A stretch of DNA of 64,000 nucleotides from Thalassospira profundimaris WP0211 (lineage in GTDB: Bacteria; Pseudomonadota; Alphaproteobacteria; Rhodospirillales; Thalassospiraceae): assembly GCF_000300275.1 (NCBI RefSeq), contig NZ_AMRN01000001.1, forward strand, positions 372,001 to 436,000, in the 5' to 3' direction. The position numbers and the translations under genes are program-made. This document shows, one piece after another, positions 9,357-18,085 of the stretch. A model generated the notes under the pieces. It did not search any database. It was given only the letters and a program-made list of their open reading frames with translations, and had not been told where the DNA came from. How positions within the stretch are numbered: position 1 is the first letter of the stretch; the number at the start of each line of letters is the position of its first letter.

Positions 9357-9908
9357 CTAGCCCGCAAACAGCACGCCGCGCGGGAGGAACACGTTAAAGA
9401 CTTCTGCAAACAGCATGTTCAAGCCGACCGAGAAAATCACGGCGGCGATCAGCGACTGGAAGAGGGTCTTTTTGGAAATACCTGCGATCATCAATTGCGC
9501 GATCAGCAGAAACACAAAGGTGGTCAGCGAAAAGCCACCAAGCGGCAGCAACAGCAGATAGACCACCAGAAGCCCGAACAGTGCAAAGGAATAGCGCCGG
9601 GCGACAAGCCATTCACCCAATGACGCCCCAAGACGGTTTGCACCCCCAGCCTTGCGGATATCAATCACTGCACGCACCGCTGCGATCAGGCATAAGACCG
9701 CAAGCACCCCGAAAACCAGTTCGGGGAAGGAACCCGCCCCAAGCGGCTCCCAACGTGAGGTCGGCAACGTGCTGGCACGCAGGCTCAGAAACGCAGCACC
9801 CAAACCGATAACTATATAGGAAATCAGCCGTGCGACTTCAGTTCTTGCACGAAGAGCAGCGGACGCACCTGCGTCCGCTGCTGCTGCTTTCGCAGTCGTC
9901 TGACTCAT
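9357..9908 (-). CDS. tctB: Tripartite tricarboxylate transporter small membrane subunit (TctB)
   Basis: Small four-helix integral membrane partner of TctA. 183 residues, with hydrophobic segments near residues 28-48, 65-85, 110-140 and 145-180. Its start codon overlaps the end of tctC by four bases (ATGA), so translation is coupled. The N-terminus is Ala-rich and cytoplasmic. TctB sequences diverge strongly, so the call rests on length, topology and position between tctC and tctA. Confidence 0.88.
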   Translation of the reverse strand: MSQTTAKAAAADAGASAALRARTEVARLISYIVIGLGAAFLSLRASTLPTSRWEPLGAGSFPELVFGVLAVLCLIAAVRAVIDIRKAGGANRLGASLGEWLVARRYSFALFGLLVVYLLLLPLGGFSLTTFVFLLIAQLMIAGISKKTLFQSLIAAVIFSVGLNMLFAEVFNVFLPRGVLFAG

Positions 9909-10849
9909 CCCTGAAGTTTGCCGACAACTTTGTCGACTTCACCATCAAGTTTATCGAGATAGGCTTTGTATGCCTCGTGACCGAGATAGATGTCAGCCGA
10001 ACCGGCATTGGTCATCTTTGCGCGGATATCAGGCAGGGACATTGCCTTTTCAAGCGCGGCATCAAGTGCTTCGACGATCTCGTCCGGGGTACCGGCCGGA
10101 AGAACAACACCTCGGGTCACCGCCATCGAAAGATCATAACCCTGCTCGGCCATGGTCGGGACGTCCGGCTCTTCGGAGGTACGTTCTTCGGTGCCGACAC
10201 CGGCAAAGATCAGGTCGCCGTTTTTCACAAACTCGCTGGCCGATGCAACGTCACCGATCACGATGTCAACGTTGCCGCCAACAGCCGCACGGATACGTTC
10301 GCCAGTGTCACGGAAACCGACATAGCTGAACTGAACGCCAAGCGCTTCTTCGATCATTGCCATGTGAAGATGCGGAACACCGCCAAGGGTCACACCGGCG
10401 CGCACGGCACCCGGATTTGCTGCGGCATATGCCTTGAGCTCTTCCAGGTTGGAGAAGTTGTCATTCTTCGACAGCACCAGATACTGCGGCGACGACGTCA
10501 CCAGAGCCACCGGAATGAAGTTTTTGTAGCTGAGCTCGGTGATGCCAAGCTTGTTGGCGGTGTAAAGGCCTTCGTGGATCTGCGAAATGGTATAGCCATC
10601 TGCCGGACGTTTGGTAAATTCGGCCAGACCAACGGTGCCACCGACACCCGGCATATTGACGATCGGCACGGCCTGACCGGTGACTTCCGACAGACCCATG
10701 GCGACGATGCGCATCAGTGTATCACTGCCGCCACCCGGGCCCCAAGGCACAATGAATTCGATCGGTTTTTCTGGATAGTCCTGCGCCTGCGCCGGACCTG
10801 TGATGGCTGCGGCCAACAAACCGGCAGCGACTGCAATCTTGCGGAACAT
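9905..10849 (-). CDS. tctC: Tripartite tricarboxylate transporter substrate-binding protein (TctC/Bug)
   Basis: Periplasmic solute receptor of the Bug/TctC family delivering a carboxylate to TctAB. From ATG 10849, which has AGGAGG eight bases upstream, the protein is 314 residues with a signal peptide (MFRKIAVAAGLLAAAITGPAQAQ). The hallmark start of the mature domain, YPEKPIEFIVPWGPGGGSD, is present, as is the VRAGVTLGGVPHLHMAMIEEA region. First gene of the tctCBA-hydrolase operon, with an inverted repeat (TGAACCA...TGGTTCA) 34 bases upstream that may be the operator. The substrate cannot be read from sequence; the hydrolase hints at a glutamyl or amide-type acid. Confidence 0.93.
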   Translation of the reverse strand: MFRKIAVAAGLLAAAITGPAQAQDYPEKPIEFIVPWGPGGGSDTLMRIVAMGLSEVTGQAVPIVNMPGVGGTVGLAEFTKRPADGYTISQIHEGLYTANKLGITELSYKNFIPVALVTSSPQYLVLSKNDNFSNLEELKAYAAANPGAVRAGVTLGGVPHLHMAMIEEALGVQFSYVGFRDTGERIRAAVGGNVDIVIGDVASASEFVKNGDLIFAGVGTEERTSEEPDVPTMAEQGYDLSMAVTRGVVLPAGTPDEIVEALDAALEKAMSLPDIRAKMTNAGSADIYLGHEAYKAYLDKLDGEVDKVVGKLQG

Positions 10850-10883
10850 GTATCTTGCCTCCTGATATCTCGCCTGAAATACG

Positions 10884-10906
10884 TGAACCATTACTACTTT
10901 GGTTCA
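10884..10906. promoter_or_regulatory. Inverted-repeat operator candidate upstream of tctC
   Basis: TGAACCA-N9-TGGTTCA, perfect 7-bp arms, just upstream of the tctC start. The TGGTTC half-site recurs before the TauE-type gene and before the GntR regulator, so this may be the binding site of that regulator. Confidence 0.5.
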
Positions 10907-11040
10907 ATCTATTTGTCGGGATATTGTTGGCAGCAACAAACCAATTTCGCAAGCGCAAAAATAATATTTGGCTTTAAACAAGGATTATGTTGCAGATTTT
11001 TACCAAAGATGGATAGTACCACTTATTAATTGATATCATA

Positions 11041-11059
11041 ATTGGTACGGATTGGTTCG
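11041..11059. promoter_or_regulatory. Direct ATTGGT motifs before the TauE-type gene
   Basis: ATTGGT occurs twice ten bases apart (11041-11046 and 11051-11056), the second extended to ATTGGTTCG, immediately before the probable start codon at 11061. ATTGGTTCG is also found at 11979-11987 before the GntR gene. A site so close to the start would suit repression. Candidate only. Confidence 0.4.
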
Positions 11060-11060
11060 A

Positions 11061-11894
11061 ATGTTTGAAATGGATGGCGCCATGAGCCTCTATCTCGTCT
11101 GGGGCGCAGCCATGCTGTTTGCTGGCGTCCTTGGCGGGATCATGGCCGGGCTTCTCGGTGTTGGTGGCGGGATTGTGATTGTCCCGGTGCTTTATCATTT
11201 TCTGACCACCATGGGTGTCGATGAAAGCCTTCGCATGCAGGTCGCTGTCGCCACATCGCTGACCACAATCATTGCCACGGCAATCTCATCAACGCGCAGC
11301 CACTATAAAAAGGGCTCGGTTGATATTGCCCTGCTCAAACATTGGGGCCCGGCGATCATCGTCGGCGTGATCCTTGGCACAGCGATTGGCGGACTGGCCG
11401 ATGGCCGGGTTCTGACCATCGTGTTTGCCGTTGTCGCCCTGATCGTGGCTGGCAACATGATCCTTGTGAAAGACCGCGAAACCAACGAAACCAAAAACCC
11501 GCCAAAATCCGTCTGGGCGATACTTGGTGTGATTGCCGGCAGCCTTTCCGCGATGATGGGGATTGGCGGCGGCACCATCTGCGTGCCGGTCCTGAATTTC
11601 CTGGGTTACGACATCCGCCGCGCGGTTGGCACCTCGGCCGCGATTGGCCTCATCATCGCCCTTCCCGGTACCATCGGCTATGCGATGTCGGGCATTGGCG
11701 TCGATGGTCGCCCGCCATTTTCAATCGGCTATGTCAATGTTCTGGCCGCGGCCCTGCTTATTCCGATGACGGTACTGTGTGCACCAATCGGGGCACGCAT
11801 AGCCCACACCATTCCGCGCCGGGCATTGCGCATGTGCTTTGGCCTGTTTCTGGCGATCACGTCTGCGCGGATGTTCTATGACCTTCTGAGCTAG
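11061..11894 (+). CDS. Sulfite exporter TauE/SafE family membrane protein
   Basis: Integral membrane protein, about 277 residues, of the TauE/SafE (DUF81) family, which exports small anions such as sulfite or sulfoacetate or imports organosulfur compounds. It shows the internal two-fold repeat typical of the family: GGIMAGLLGVGGGIVIVPVL near residue 25 and GSLSAMMGIGGGTICVPVL near residue 160, with about eight helices. Start uncertain: ATG at 11061, 11070 or 11082, none with a good ribosome site. It is divergent from tctC and upstream of the GntR gene, suggesting that it moves a by-product or related substrate of the tct-hydrolase pathway (inference). Confidence 0.88.
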   Translation: MFEMDGAMSLYLVWGAAMLFAGVLGGIMAGLLGVGGGIVIVPVLYHFLTTMGVDESLRMQVAVATSLTTIIATAISSTRSHYKKGSVDIALLKHWGPAIIVGVILGTAIGGLADGRVLTIVFAVVALIVAGNMILVKDRETNETKNPPKSVWAILGVIAGSLSAMMGIGGGTICVPVLNFLGYDIRRAVGTSAAIGLIIALPGTIGYAMSGIGVDGRPPFSIGYVNVLAAALLIPMTVLCAPIGARIAHTIPRRALRMCFGLFLAITSARMFYDLLS

Positions 11895-11950
11895 GCGTCC
11901 TTGCAAACATCTGGGAACAAACAGGAATTGTATATGCTTGTTCTTAGATA

Positions 11951-11992
11951 AACCAATGGCTTACAATGATAGGTGCGCATTGGTTCGCCAAT
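11951..11992. promoter_or_regulatory. Operator candidate before the GntR gene
   Basis: Contains AACCAAT (11951-11957) and ATTGGTT (11979-11985) as inverted repeats, and a nested palindrome ATTGG-TTCG-CCAAT (11979-11992). The element matches the motif near tctC and the TauE-type gene and may be an autoregulatory site. Confidence 0.5.
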
Positions 11993-12046
11993 AGAAACGC
12001 ATCTGGAAACGTCGATAGAAACGCCATTAAAAAATGACCAAAAACC

Positions 12047-12718
12047 ATGACTGAATTCGCGACCCAGGCGCTGGCAGAAAAGCTCAAGACCGGCTTTGCA
12101 CAGGGGAACTTTGTCAAAGACGGACGGGTGATCGCCGAACGCACCCTTGCCGAACAGCTTGATGTCGGTCGCCGCGCCCTTCGCAAGGCGCTTGATCAGC
12201 TTGAATCGGAAGGCCTGATCTGGCGTCGTCAGGGTCAGGGCACCTTTGTTGGCACCCCGCCGACCCCGCGCCTGCGCAAGCTTGAAGGACTGGCCACCAA
12301 AACCAGCCCGTTTGAAATCATGGAAGTCCGTCAGGAAATCGAACCATCGATGGCCCGGTTCGCTGCCCTTCGCGCCTCACAAGGCGATATTGATGCGATG
12401 CGCAGCATGGTCGAAAAGGCCGCCCGTGCGACCACACAGGCCGAATACGAAAAATGGGATGCCGCCTTTCATCAGCGCCTGGCCGAATCGGTCAAGAACA
12501 CCCTGTTTCTGGCGGTGTTTGAGGCCGTCAATGCAGTCCGCCGCGAAGCTGCATGGGCTCGCCTGCGCGAAAGCAGCCATTCAGACACATTGATCGAAGA
12601 ACTCAGCGCCCAGCATCGCGATATCATCAACGCGATTGAGCAACGTGACCCCAAGCGCGCCGAAGACGCCATGCGCCGACACCTGTCCGAGGTGGAACAC
12701 GCACTCAAACAAACCTGA
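12047..12718 (+). CDS. GntR family regulator with FCD domain
   Basis: FadR-type transcription factor of 223 residues. The N-terminal winged helix-turn-helix (about residues 8-72) includes LAEQLDVGRRALRKALDQLESEGLIWRRQGQGTF; the C-terminal all-helical FCD effector domain (about 85-215) carries the helix ending RDIINAIEQRDPKRAEDAMRRHL. It lies downstream of the TauE-type gene in the same direction and faces the tctCBA operon, and the ATTGGT-type motifs around it suggest local control. The effector is unknown; FCD domains usually bind carboxylic acids through a metal. Confidence 0.9.
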   Translation: MTEFATQALAEKLKTGFAQGNFVKDGRVIAERTLAEQLDVGRRALRKALDQLESEGLIWRRQGQGTFVGTPPTPRLRKLEGLATKTSPFEIMEVRQEIEPSMARFAALRASQGDIDAMRSMVEKAARATTQAEYEKWDAAFHQRLAESVKNTLFLAVFEAVNAVRREAAWARLRESSHSDTLIEELSAQHRDIINAIEQRDPKRAEDAMRRHLSEVEHALKQT

Positions 12719-12740
12719 TCTGATAACAATCTTCTGGCGG

Positions 12741-13499
12741 TCAGCCCTGCGGGGCAAAGTCCGCAAACATCCCGTGATAGGCCTTAAGCGGCGGCTTGGC
12801 ATAGGCCCCGGCTTTGCTGGTGCGAAGCCCCAGAAACGCCATGGCCTCGATCATCTTGACCGCGGCACTGACCCCGTCAATCACCGGCACGCCGAGCTCC
12901 TCGGTCAGGCGATCAGCGATATCGGTCATTCCCGCACAGCCCAGAACAATCGCCTCGGCATAGTCATTGGCAAGGCAAATCTCCGCCTGCTTTTTAAGCG
13001 CATTGTAGGCTGCCTTGGCATTGGCCCCTTCGAAATCCAGCGTCCGCACACCGGCCGCCCGAACGACACATTGCGATGACGCCCCGTATTTCGACACCAG
13101 ATGTTCAAGCGGCCGGACAGAGACCGGCATGGGAGTGACAATCGCAAAGCGCGACGACACGGCGGCCGCCATACGCAATGCCGCCTCGCACAGCCCCAGC
13201 ACCGGCGCATTGGTCAGGCAGCGCGCAGCATCAACCCCGGTATCATCAAAGCACGCCACCACATAGCCGCCGATTGGGTCCGATTCCTGTTCGGGTGCGG
13301 CTTCGAGTTCGCGAATGACTGAAAGCAATCCGACACTGGCAAAGGCCTCGTCGTAATAGCCCTCGATACTATCCGGTCCGAAAGTCGGGTTGAGCGCCAA
13401 AACCTGTGTTGTCGGCCCAACAATCCTTTGCGCCTGTTCGCCGACCTTTTTGGTAAAGCCGGTCGACATATTGGGATTGATAACGGCAATGCGGCTCAT
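12741..13499 (-). CDS. Aspartate/glutamate-hydantoin racemase family protein
   Basis: Cofactor-independent racemase of the Asp/Glu/hydantoin superfamily, 252 residues. The start fits hydantoin racemases (IAVINPNMSTGFT), and the two catalytic cysteines are in place: one in VVACFDDTG near residue 83, the other in VLGCAGMTD near residue 188. Last gene of the ABC importer operon, its ATG overlapping the stop of the upstream permease by four bases. The pairing suggests that the imported compound is a hydantoin, amino acid or related chiral nitrogen compound (inference). Confidence 0.88.
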   Translation of the reverse strand: MSRIAVINPNMSTGFTKKVGEQAQRIVGPTTQVLALNPTFGPDSIEGYYDEAFASVGLLSVIRELEAAPEQESDPIGGYVVACFDDTGVDAARCLTNAPVLGLCEAALRMAAAVSSRFAIVTPMPVSVRPLEHLVSKYGASSQCVVRAAGVRTLDFEGANAKAAYNALKKQAEICLANDYAEAIVLGCAGMTDIADRLTEELGVPVIDGVSAAVKMIEAMAFLGLRTSKAGAYAKPPLKAYHGMFADFAPQG

Positions 13500-14332
13500 G
13501 CTTTTTGTCCTTTGCGGCGGCGCATGATGGCAACCGTGCCCAATGCCAGTGCAATCACCAGGAAGGAGAATCCGGTGGTCACTGTGCCCAGTGCATAAAG
13601 CACCGGTGTGGTGACGTTGGTTGTCATGCCATAAATCTCAAGCGGCAGGGTATTAAGCGCACCAGCCGTCATCAAAGTTCGGGCAAATTCATCGTAAGAA
13701 AGGGTGAACGAGAACATCGCAACCCCGATCAGGCTTGGCCCCACCATCGGCAAAACAACATATTGAATGGTTTGCCAGTTGCTTGCGCCCAAATCGCGCG
13801 CGGCTTCCTCATAGGACGGATCGAACCGGTTAAACACCGCAAACATGATCAGAAGACCAAACGGGAACGTCCATGTCAGATGCGCACCAAGGGCGGAAGT
13901 AAACCATTGCGGCTGCCATTCAACGATATTGAACAGCAAACCGATGCCCAGCGAAATCAGGATGGACGGCACGATCAGACTGGCAATCGCCAGATAGAAA
14001 ATCACGCTGTCGCCCCGGAACCGCTTGCGGAACGCAAGACCAGCCATGAAGGAGACGACCACCGTCACCACCATGACAATCAAGCCAAGCTTAAGGGATC
14101 TGCTGAACGATCCACCAAAATCACCCACGGCCTGTTGTTCAAACAGATTGCCAAACCAGTGGAACGAAAAACCATTCATCGGGAAGGTCAGACCGCCATT
14201 TTCCCCCTGAAAGGACAGAATGAAAATCGTCAGCATCGGGCCATAAAGAAACAGCACGAACAGCGCAAAAAATGCCGCAAGGAAATAGAAGCTGGTCGGG
14301 CGGCGTTCACGGGTTTTGGTGAGTAATGCCAT
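13496..14332 (-). CDS. ABC transporter permease, PotC-like
   Basis: Inner-membrane permease of a polyamine/opine-type ABC importer with about six helices and the EAA loop (YEEAARDLGASNWQTIQYVVLPMVGPSLI) that contacts the ATPase. ATG 14332 is chosen because AAGGAG lies eight bases upstream; a GTG two codons earlier is too close. It follows the other permease within two bases. About 278 residues, normal for PotC homologues. Confidence 0.92.
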   Translation of the reverse strand: MALLTKTRERRPTSFYFLAAFFALFVLFLYGPMLTIFILSFQGENGGLTFPMNGFSFHWFGNLFEQQAVGDFGGSFSRSLKLGLIVMVVTVVVSFMAGLAFRKRFRGDSVIFYLAIASLIVPSILISLGIGLLFNIVEWQPQWFTSALGAHLTWTFPFGLLIMFAVFNRFDPSYEEAARDLGASNWQTIQYVVLPMVGPSLIGVAMFSFTLSYDEFARTLMTAGALNTLPLEIYGMTTNVTTPVLYALGTVTTGFSFLVIALALGTVAIMRRRKGQKA

Positions 14333-14334
14333 GA

Positions 14335-15192
14335 TCACAGCTCCTTGCGGATATCAACAAGACGCAACAACGCGGTCACGATCAGCAACACCGTGATCAG
14401 CAACACCACCGCACTGGCGGCTGCCGCCGGATATTGCAGAAGTCCGATTTCATTGGAAATCTGCAAGCCGACCGAGGCACTTTGCCCGCCACTCATCAAA
14501 CGGACCGTGATGAAGTCGCCCATCACCACCGTGATGACAAAGATCGACCCGATGGCAATACCGGGCTTGGACAGCGGGACGATGACGGATTTCAACGTCT
14601 CGAACCCGCTGGCACCGGCATCGCGCGCCGCTTCGATCAAGGACCGGTCAATGCGCATCATGGAATTGAAGATCGGCACCACCATGAACAGGGTATAGAG
14701 GTGGACATCTGCCAACACGACTGCGAAATCGGAAAACAGAAGGAATTCAAGCGGCTGATCGACAATCCCAAGATTGATCAAGGCAGAATTCAAAAGCCCG
14801 TTACGCCCAAGGAACGGGATCCACGAAATCATGCGAATGATGTTCGAGGTCCAGAACGGAATGGTGCACAGCATGAACAAAACGATCTGCCAGGTCAGAC
14901 TGCGCACATGAAAAGCCAAGAAGTAGGCCACCGTAAACCCGATCAGCAGGGTAAAGACCCAGGTCAGAACGGCGTATTTCAGGGTATTAAGATAGATGCT
15001 CCAGGTTACCGAGGAGCCCAAAAGGTACTTGTAGTTCTCTAAAATGAAGTCCGGCAGGATGCGATACTCGTCATAGTCCCAGAAACTGACCACAACAATG
15101 GTCAGAAGCGGAATGACAAGAAACACCGCAAAGATCAGCGCCATCGGCGAGATCAGGAAATAGGACGATCTTTTTGACGTATCAGAAGCCAT
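14335..15192 (-). CDS. ABC transporter permease, PotB-like
   Basis: Partner permease of 285 residues with six predicted helices and the EAA motif (LIEAARDAGASGFETLKSVIVPLSKPGIAIG). Start ATG 15192 with AAGGA six bases upstream. Between it and the binding-protein gene is a 147-base gap without a clear hairpin; the order ATPase, binding protein, permease, permease, racemase still suggests one operon. Confidence 0.92.
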   Translation of the reverse strand: MASDTSKRSSYFLISPMALIFAVFLVIPLLTIVVVSFWDYDEYRILPDFILENYKYLLGSSVTWSIYLNTLKYAVLTWVFTLLIGFTVAYFLAFHVRSLTWQIVLFMLCTIPFWTSNIIRMISWIPFLGRNGLLNSALINLGIVDQPLEFLLFSDFAVVLADVHLYTLFMVVPIFNSMMRIDRSLIEAARDAGASGFETLKSVIVPLSKPGIAIGSIFVITVVMGDFITVRLMSGGQSASVGLQISNEIGLLQYPAAAASAVVLLITVLLIVTALLRLVDIRKEL

Positions 15193-15339
15193 GCTCTGTC
15201 CTTGAAACCCTGCCAGAAAACCAAAAAGTAAAAACGAATAAATGCGCCCGACATGCTGTCGGAAAATTGAAAATGTAAAATCAGAAAGTCGAGGTGACGG
15301 GCGCGACCAAAGCCGCGCCCACCAGATATCTGTCGCAGA

Positions 15340-16656
15340 TTATGCTGCGATGAATTCGTTCCACTTGCGGACCATGTGCTTGTTCTCGTCCATGACGGAG
15401 TTCCAGCACGCGACCGAGCCCATACGCTCTTCGTAGGAACCGCCATCGCGAACCGCACCAGCTTTTTCCATGACCTTGCCTTCCGGGCTAAGGATGTCGC
15501 CTTCGGCGGCTTTGCCTTCCATCCAGAAGCCCCACTCGTCTTCGGACATGAACTTCTTAGCGGTTTCCGGTGCTGCGCTGTAGTAACCCTGACGGTTAAG
15601 ATACGCACCAACCCAGCCCGACAGGTACCAGTCGATATATTCGTAGGCTGCTTCAAGCTCGAGACCCGAAAGGTGCTTGGCAAGACCGATGCCACCACCC
15701 CATGCACGATACCCTTCCTTAAGCGGCTGGTATTTGCAGGCGATGCCCTTGGAACGCACAGCGGCAACGGCCGGCGACCACATGGACTGAATGACAACTT
15801 CGCCAGATGCCATCAGGTTGACCGACTCATCGAAGCTCTTCCAGAAGGCGCGGAACTGGCCGGCTTTCTTGGCATCAATCATGACCGCGATGGTCTTGTC
15901 GATTTCTTCCTGGGTCATGTTGCCTTTATCGCCATAGGTGACTTCGCCCATGGCTTCGCAAACCATCGCCGCATCCATGATACCAATCGACGGAATGTTC
16001 AGGATCGATGCCTTGCCCTTGAATGCCGGATCAAGCAGATCGGCCCAGCTGGTGATTTCGCGATCAATCAGGTCGGGACGAATACCAAGGGTATCTGCGT
16101 TATAGATGGTCGGGATCAGGGTCATCCATTGGGTCGGTGCAGATGCGAATTCGACACTGTCGGCACCTTCAACGAAGCCAACCGTATGCGGCGCGGTACC
16201 CTGGGCAATTTCTGAATCCGGGGTCAGTTTGCCGTCAATGAACAGCTTGGAGATGTACTGATAGTTTTTAAGCTTGGTGGTATCCATCGGCTGCATGGTG
16301 CCGGCTGGGAAGACCTTCTTACAGATCCAGTATTCGATATCGGCAATATCAAACGAGTTCGGCTGGGTCACGGCACGCTGGGCAACTGCATCCGAATCAA
16401 GGGCAGTCATCTGAAGGGTAAAGCCAAGATCTTCTTTGACCTTGTCAGCAACGGCGTTGATGTTCGAAACACCGGTACCGAACTGACGCAGGGTAACGTC
16501 CTTGATGTTCTGCGCCCAGATGGTCGGGAAACCGGTGATGGCGCCCGAACCGATGGCAGCACCGGTTACAACCGCTGCACCCTTAACGAAACCGCGGCGT
16601 GAAACGCCGGTTTCCGTCTCGATTGTTTTCTTCGAAATTTTCTTTTCGATCGTCAT
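15340..16656 (-). CDS. Polyamine-type ABC substrate-binding protein, Tat-exported
   Basis: Periplasmic solute-binding protein of the PotD/PotF family (SBP_bac_8 type), 438 residues, longer than the usual 350-370. It has a perfect twin-arginine export motif, SRRGFVK at residues 19-25, followed by an Ala/Gly-rich segment and cleavage near GFPTIWAQN. The start at 16656 is fixed by AGGAG eight bases upstream; an in-frame GTG three codons earlier overlaps that site. The extra length and Tat export distinguish it from classic Sec-exported putrescine receptors; the true ligand is not predictable. Confidence 0.9.
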   Translation of the reverse strand: MTIEKKISKKTIETETGVSRRGFVKGAAVVTGAAIGSGAITGFPTIWAQNIKDVTLRQFGTGVSNINAVADKVKEDLGFTLQMTALDSDAVAQRAVTQPNSFDIADIEYWICKKVFPAGTMQPMDTTKLKNYQYISKLFIDGKLTPDSEIAQGTAPHTVGFVEGADSVEFASAPTQWMTLIPTIYNADTLGIRPDLIDREITSWADLLDPAFKGKASILNIPSIGIMDAAMVCEAMGEVTYGDKGNMTQEEIDKTIAVMIDAKKAGQFRAFWKSFDESVNLMASGEVVIQSMWSPAVAAVRSKGIACKYQPLKEGYRAWGGGIGLAKHLSGLELEAAYEYIDWYLSGWVGAYLNRQGYYSAAPETAKKFMSEDEWGFWMEGKAAEGDILSPEGKVMEKAGAVRDGGSYEERMGSVACWNSVMDENKHMVRKWNEFIAA

Positions 16657-16692
16657 GTGAAGCACTCCTGATAGCTTGTTGGTTTATTTCAT

Positions 16693-17778
16693 TCAGGCCA
16701 GAACATGGGCATGTTCCGGCTTCCAATAGGCGATGAATTTGTCCAGTCGCCTGACCGGTGCCTGCCGAAATTCGCTTTCGGTCTTCATTAGGGTTATTTC
16801 CTTGCCGTCGGCTGTCGTTGCGACAATCCGAACCCACAGGCCGAGATACTCGACCGTGGTAATTTCGACAGGGATCTGACCGTTCTTGCTGTCTTCTGGT
16901 GGCGTTTCGTCCAGACCGATCAGGTCGGTACGAATGGTGAATTCGATGTCCTCGCCCGCCTTGCCATCGGCAAATCCGGGCAGGAAGAAACTGTCCGGAC
17001 CGCGCGCAAGCAACGTGCCTGCCGGGCCGGATTCCGAAACGGTGCCTTTGAAGATGTTCTGGCCGCCCATGAAATTCGCGATGAAGCGCGATTTGGGCTG
17101 GTTAAAGATTTCGTGCGGGGTGCCTTTCTGGCGAATGATCCCGTCTTCCATCACGACAACCATGTCCGAAAGCGCCAATGCCTCATCCTGGGCGTGGGTG
17201 ACGTGAACAAATGTAATGCCCAATTCCTGCTGCAGGCGGCGCAATTCATCACGCATGCGCGCCCGCAGGAACGGATCAAGGGCCGAAAGCGGCTCATCAA
17301 GCAAAAGGACGGACGGCTCGGTAATCAGGGAACGCGCCAAAGCAATACGCTGCTGCTGCCCGCCAGAGAGCTGGTCGGGCTTGCGATCTGCAAATTGCTC
17401 CATATGGACCCGGGCCAGCATCTCTTTGGCCCGATCTTTACGATCCGATGGGGAGACACCTTGCATCTTGAGGCCAAAGGCAACGTTCTCCGCACAGGTC
17501 ATGTGCGGGAAAAGTGCGTAATTCTGAAACATCATTGCCGTGCCGCGCTTGACTGGCGGCAGTTCGGTCACATTGCGATCCCCGATCAGAAGATCGCCCT
17601 CGCTGATCACTTCATGACCGGCGATCATGCGCAGTGTGGTTGACTTGCCGCACCCCGACGGACCAATCAAACAGCAATACGCCCCTGCCGGAATTTGCAG
17701 ATCAATCGATTTCACTGCCTGTGTGCTGCCGTAAAATTTACTGACAGCAATCAATTCAATGGCCCCGTTGCCCGTCAT
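16693..17778 (-). CDS. ABC transporter ATP-binding protein, PotA-like
   Basis: ATPase of the polyamine/opine importer, 361 residues. Walker A is GPSGCGKSTT near residue 40, the Q-loop follows in MMFQNYALFP, the signature is LSGGQQQR, Walker B is VLLLDEP and the switch histidine is in VTHAQDEA. The C-terminal 120 residues are a TOBE regulatory domain. ATG 17778 is preferred over a TTG at 17814 that lies in a palindrome. First gene of the operon, divergent from a GntR/FCD regulator 307 bases away. Confidence 0.92.
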   Translation of the reverse strand: MTGNGAIELIAVSKFYGSTQAVKSIDLQIPAGAYCCLIGPSGCGKSTTLRMIAGHEVISEGDLLIGDRNVTELPPVKRGTAMMFQNYALFPHMTCAENVAFGLKMQGVSPSDRKDRAKEMLARVHMEQFADRKPDQLSGGQQQRIALARSLITEPSVLLLDEPLSALDPFLRARMRDELRRLQQELGITFVHVTHAQDEALALSDMVVVMEDGIIRQKGTPHEIFNQPKSRFIANFMGGQNIFKGTVSESGPAGTLLARGPDSFFLPGFADGKAGEDIEFTIRTDLIGLDETPPEDSKNGQIPVEITTVEYLGLWVRIVATTADGKEITLMKTESEFRQAPVRRLDKFIAYWKPEHAHVLA

Positions 17779-18085
17779 CCGCTCACCCGTCGCTGCATGC
17801 AAAATTGTTAACAATCATGTCAGCGATCTAAGGCAAGATGCGTGCCACTTGATTTCATTGGCAATTTTTCAACGAGTCCCACCAAACTGTCAAAACTGGC
17901 GCGTTTGTTAGGTTCCTCATTCTGCCCGTTTTATGTCCACTTTATGCATATTTATTAATCATCGTGATTTATGTGCGAAAATTATAATCATCTTTGTCTC
18001 TGCACGGAAAATAAAGAACCATTTTATGTTGTGCAAATCGTCAACAATTTTGTAGAAATAAAGAACCACCCAACGAACATGAACG
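17779..18085. promoter_or_regulatory. AT-rich divergent promoter region with repeats
   Basis: 307 bases without a gene between the ABC operon and the divergent GntR regulator, clearly richer in A+T than the neighbours. Contains a perfect 12-bp palindrome ATTGTTAACAAT (17804-17815) and a 13-bp direct repeat AAATAAAGAACCA (18009-18021 and 18056-18068, 47 bases apart). These are candidate operator sites for the adjacent GntR protein. Confidence 0.55.

Noticed and set aside
9830..11029. A 399-codon open frame opposite tctC/tctB and similar long antisense frames (e.g. 326-1249, 1304-2425, 26334-27431)
   Set aside because: They lie wholly opposite well-supported genes, have unlikely composition (rich in His, Gln, Arg) and no ribosome sites or homology that I recognise; they follow from third-position GC bias.
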